From an uncultured Ilumatobacter sp. (GTDB lineage Bacteria; Actinomycetota; Acidimicrobiia; Acidimicrobiales; Ilumatobacteraceae), in assembly GCA_937905835.1 (NCBI GenBank), contig CALCXK010000037.1, positions 1 to 6,002 of the forward strand: DNA of 6,002 nucleotides. The letters run 5' to 3'. Positions 4,971-6,002 of this stretch are shown one piece after another (positions within the stretch are counted from its first letter, which is position 1; each line of letters opens with the position of its first letter). Below the pieces are notes generated by a model that was not told where the DNA came from, made no database searches, and saw only the letters and a list, made by a program, of their open reading frames with translations. The position numbers and the translations under genes were made by a program.

Positions 4971-6002
4971 CAGCCGCCGTATGCGGCACCGGAGATCGCA
5001 CCGAGGTCTGCATAAAGCGCTTCGTCAAACGAGGCGAGCAAACCAAATGCTCTATCGACAGCAGCGCTCGCCTCAGCCGACGGATCGCAGAGCAGCGCGC
5101 CGTTGAGCCCCGCTTCGGTCGGGAACTGGTAGGTCGAACCTTCGCTGAGTTCACCGTCGATGATGAGCTTCAGCGCCTGCGACGCGTAGACACCGCCATC
5201 GAAGACAACGCTGCCGGTCCAGGGGATGTCACGTTCGCACGCGTCAGCCGGACCTGCGGCGAAGATGGCAATGCCTTCATCAGTGGCGAGTTGGCCGACC
5301 GGATCGAGCGCTCCACCCAGGTAAGCGTATGCCAGCGTGGCGCCGTTCGCCTGGGCGTTGGTCAACGCAGCGGTGGCGTTCGCCGAGTTGTCGAAGTCAA
5401 ACTCGAAGTCGCCCGTGCCGACGTACTCCATCGTGAAACTCGGATCGACAGACTGGATTCCGTACAACGTTGCCTGGTATGCCTCAATCTCAAAGTTGAT
5501 GTCGCAGCAGCCGAGGAACACCGAACTGGTGCTCCCTTGCTCTTGGAGGACGGCACCCATGGCGACGCCGGCCGAGTAGTGCACCGCAGCGCCCCAGTCG
5601 GTGGCCTGCGCGAGGCCTGGTAGCTCCTGGAAGCCCGCTCCGCAGTTGCAGTACCAGAAAATGTCCGGGAACTGCTCGGTGAGGTCAGGCAATGGCTCGG
5701 CGATTTCACTGGCCCCGACCATCAAGATGTCGACGCCCTGTTGAGCGAGGTCGGCCAGCGACTGGGCCGCTTCAGCCGGTCCGATATTGTCGCTCACGAT
5801 TGGCGGTGCGAAGCCGTTTTTGCGTGAGTACTCCTCGGCAAAGTTGACCAACGACTGGTAGTAGCCGTTGTCATCGCGCGGTCCTGCCGCTGCAACGCCG
5901 ATGGTTACTGTGCCATCACCGTTCGCGTCGAATGCTGCAATGATCGCATCGGCGGCAGGCTCCTCGGCAGGCTCCTCGGCAGGCTCCTCGGCAGGCTCCT
6001 CG
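4970..6002 (-). CDS. BMP-family ABC transporter substrate-binding protein (partial, N-terminus beyond right edge)
   Basis: The 343 visible residues run from the window edge to TGA at 4970-4972. The first 16 are four EEPA repeats, then ADAIIAAFDANGDG, then the periplasmic-binding-protein fold of the BMP (Bmp/PnrA/Med) family. It starts with beta strand TVTIGVAAAG (31-40), followed by a QQGVDILMVGAS strand (87-98), FPDIFWYCNCG (111-121), HYSAGVAMGAVL (141-152), SVFLGCCDINFEIEAYQATLYGIQSVDP (160-187 region), GATLAYAYLGGALDP and SVVFDGGVYASQALKLIIDG (264-283). The signal sequence, probably a lipoprotein signal, is outside the window; the acidic Pro/Ala-rich repeat would be the spacer between anchor and binding domain. 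The protein should capture the ligand outside the cytoplasmic membrane and deliver it to the two permeases. Known relatives bind purine nucleosides, which is only a family-based guess here. Six Cys (118, 120, 165, 166, 255, 305) are unusual. The family call rests on fold pattern plus the perfect operon context. Confidence 0.85.
   Translation of the reverse strand, partial: EEPAEEPAEEPAEEPAADAIIAAFDANGDGTVTIGVAAAGPRDDNGYYQSLVNFAEEYSRKNGFAPPIVSDNIGPAEAAQSLADLAQQGVDILMVGASEIAEPLPDLTEQFPDIFWYCNCGAGFQELPGLAQATDWGAAVHYSAGVAMGAVLQEQGSTSSVFLGCCDINFEIEAYQATLYGIQSVDPSFTMEYVGTGDFEFDFDNSANATAALTNAQANGATLAYAYLGGALDPVGQLATDEGIAIFAAGPADACERDIPWTGSVVFDGGVYASQALKLIIDGELSEGSTYQFPTEAGLNGALLCDPSAEASAAVDRAFGLLASFDEALYADLGAISGAAYGG
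5954..6002. repeat. 12-bp tandem repeat, four perfect copies plus the first base of a fifth
   Basis: The plus-strand unit GGCAGGCTCCTC is repeated without mismatch from 5954 to 6001 and runs on at the window edge. On the coding minus strand it encodes EEPA in each unit, in frame with the binding protein, so copy-number changes alter linker length by 4 residues without a frameshift. The true copy number is unknown because the array meets the window boundary. Confidence 0.9.

Noticed and set aside
4964..5623. Plus-strand open frame of 219 codons opposite the binding protein
   Set aside because: Antisense shadow; the minus-strand frame shows a clear BMP-type fold pattern and ends in exact overlap with the ATPase start.
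5954..6002. CRISPR-like or non-coding satellite reading of the 12-bp repeats
   Set aside because: The units are directly contiguous with no spacers and are in frame with the binding protein, so this is a coding repeat.

Overview
The window looks like chromosomal DNA from a high-GC bacterium, most likely an actinomycete-type lineage. The clues are GC-rich third codon positions, ATG starts with GGAG/GAGG-type ribosome sites, and tightly overlapping genes. The exact taxon is an inference; no rRNA or marker gene is present. Almost every base is coding. I see no insertion sequence, CRISPR array, tRNA or rRNA, and no stretch over 300 bases lacks a gene.

Left part (1-1282): two divergent genes are separated by only 50 bases. 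The minus-strand gene (1-704, running off the left edge) encodes the N-terminal two thirds of a Rieske [2Fe-2S] non-heme iron oxygenase alpha subunit. Both the cluster ligands and the start of the mononuclear iron site are visible. The plus-strand gene (755-1282) encodes a small single-domain VOC/glyoxalase-fold protein. Their substrates cannot be read from the sequence.

Right part (1340-6002): a four-gene minus-strand operon encodes a complete ABC importer of the BMP/nucleoside type. In transcription order it has a BMP-family substrate-binding protein (N-terminus beyond the right edge), a double-domain ATPase, a long permease and a shorter permease. This is the order and approximate size pattern of Bacillus YufNOPQ (NupNOPQ) and related purine-nucleoside importers. 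Junctions are a 1-base overlap (TGATG), a 4-base overlap (ATGA) and a 2-base gap, so the subunits are probably translationally coupled. The operon converges on the VOC gene across a 57-base gap that holds only a weak hairpin.

The gene content is a known type; I find no clearly undescribed multi-gene system. The points most worth a second look are: a perfect 11-bp inverted repeat with a 5-base loop, 31 to 53 bases downstream of the ATPase start; a perfect 12-bp tandem repeat encoding an EEPA spacer in the binding protein; the six cysteines (CNC and CC pairs) of that protein; the long acidic insert in the Rieske cluster-binding domain; and the very compact divergent promoter region, where the oxygenase may be leaderless.
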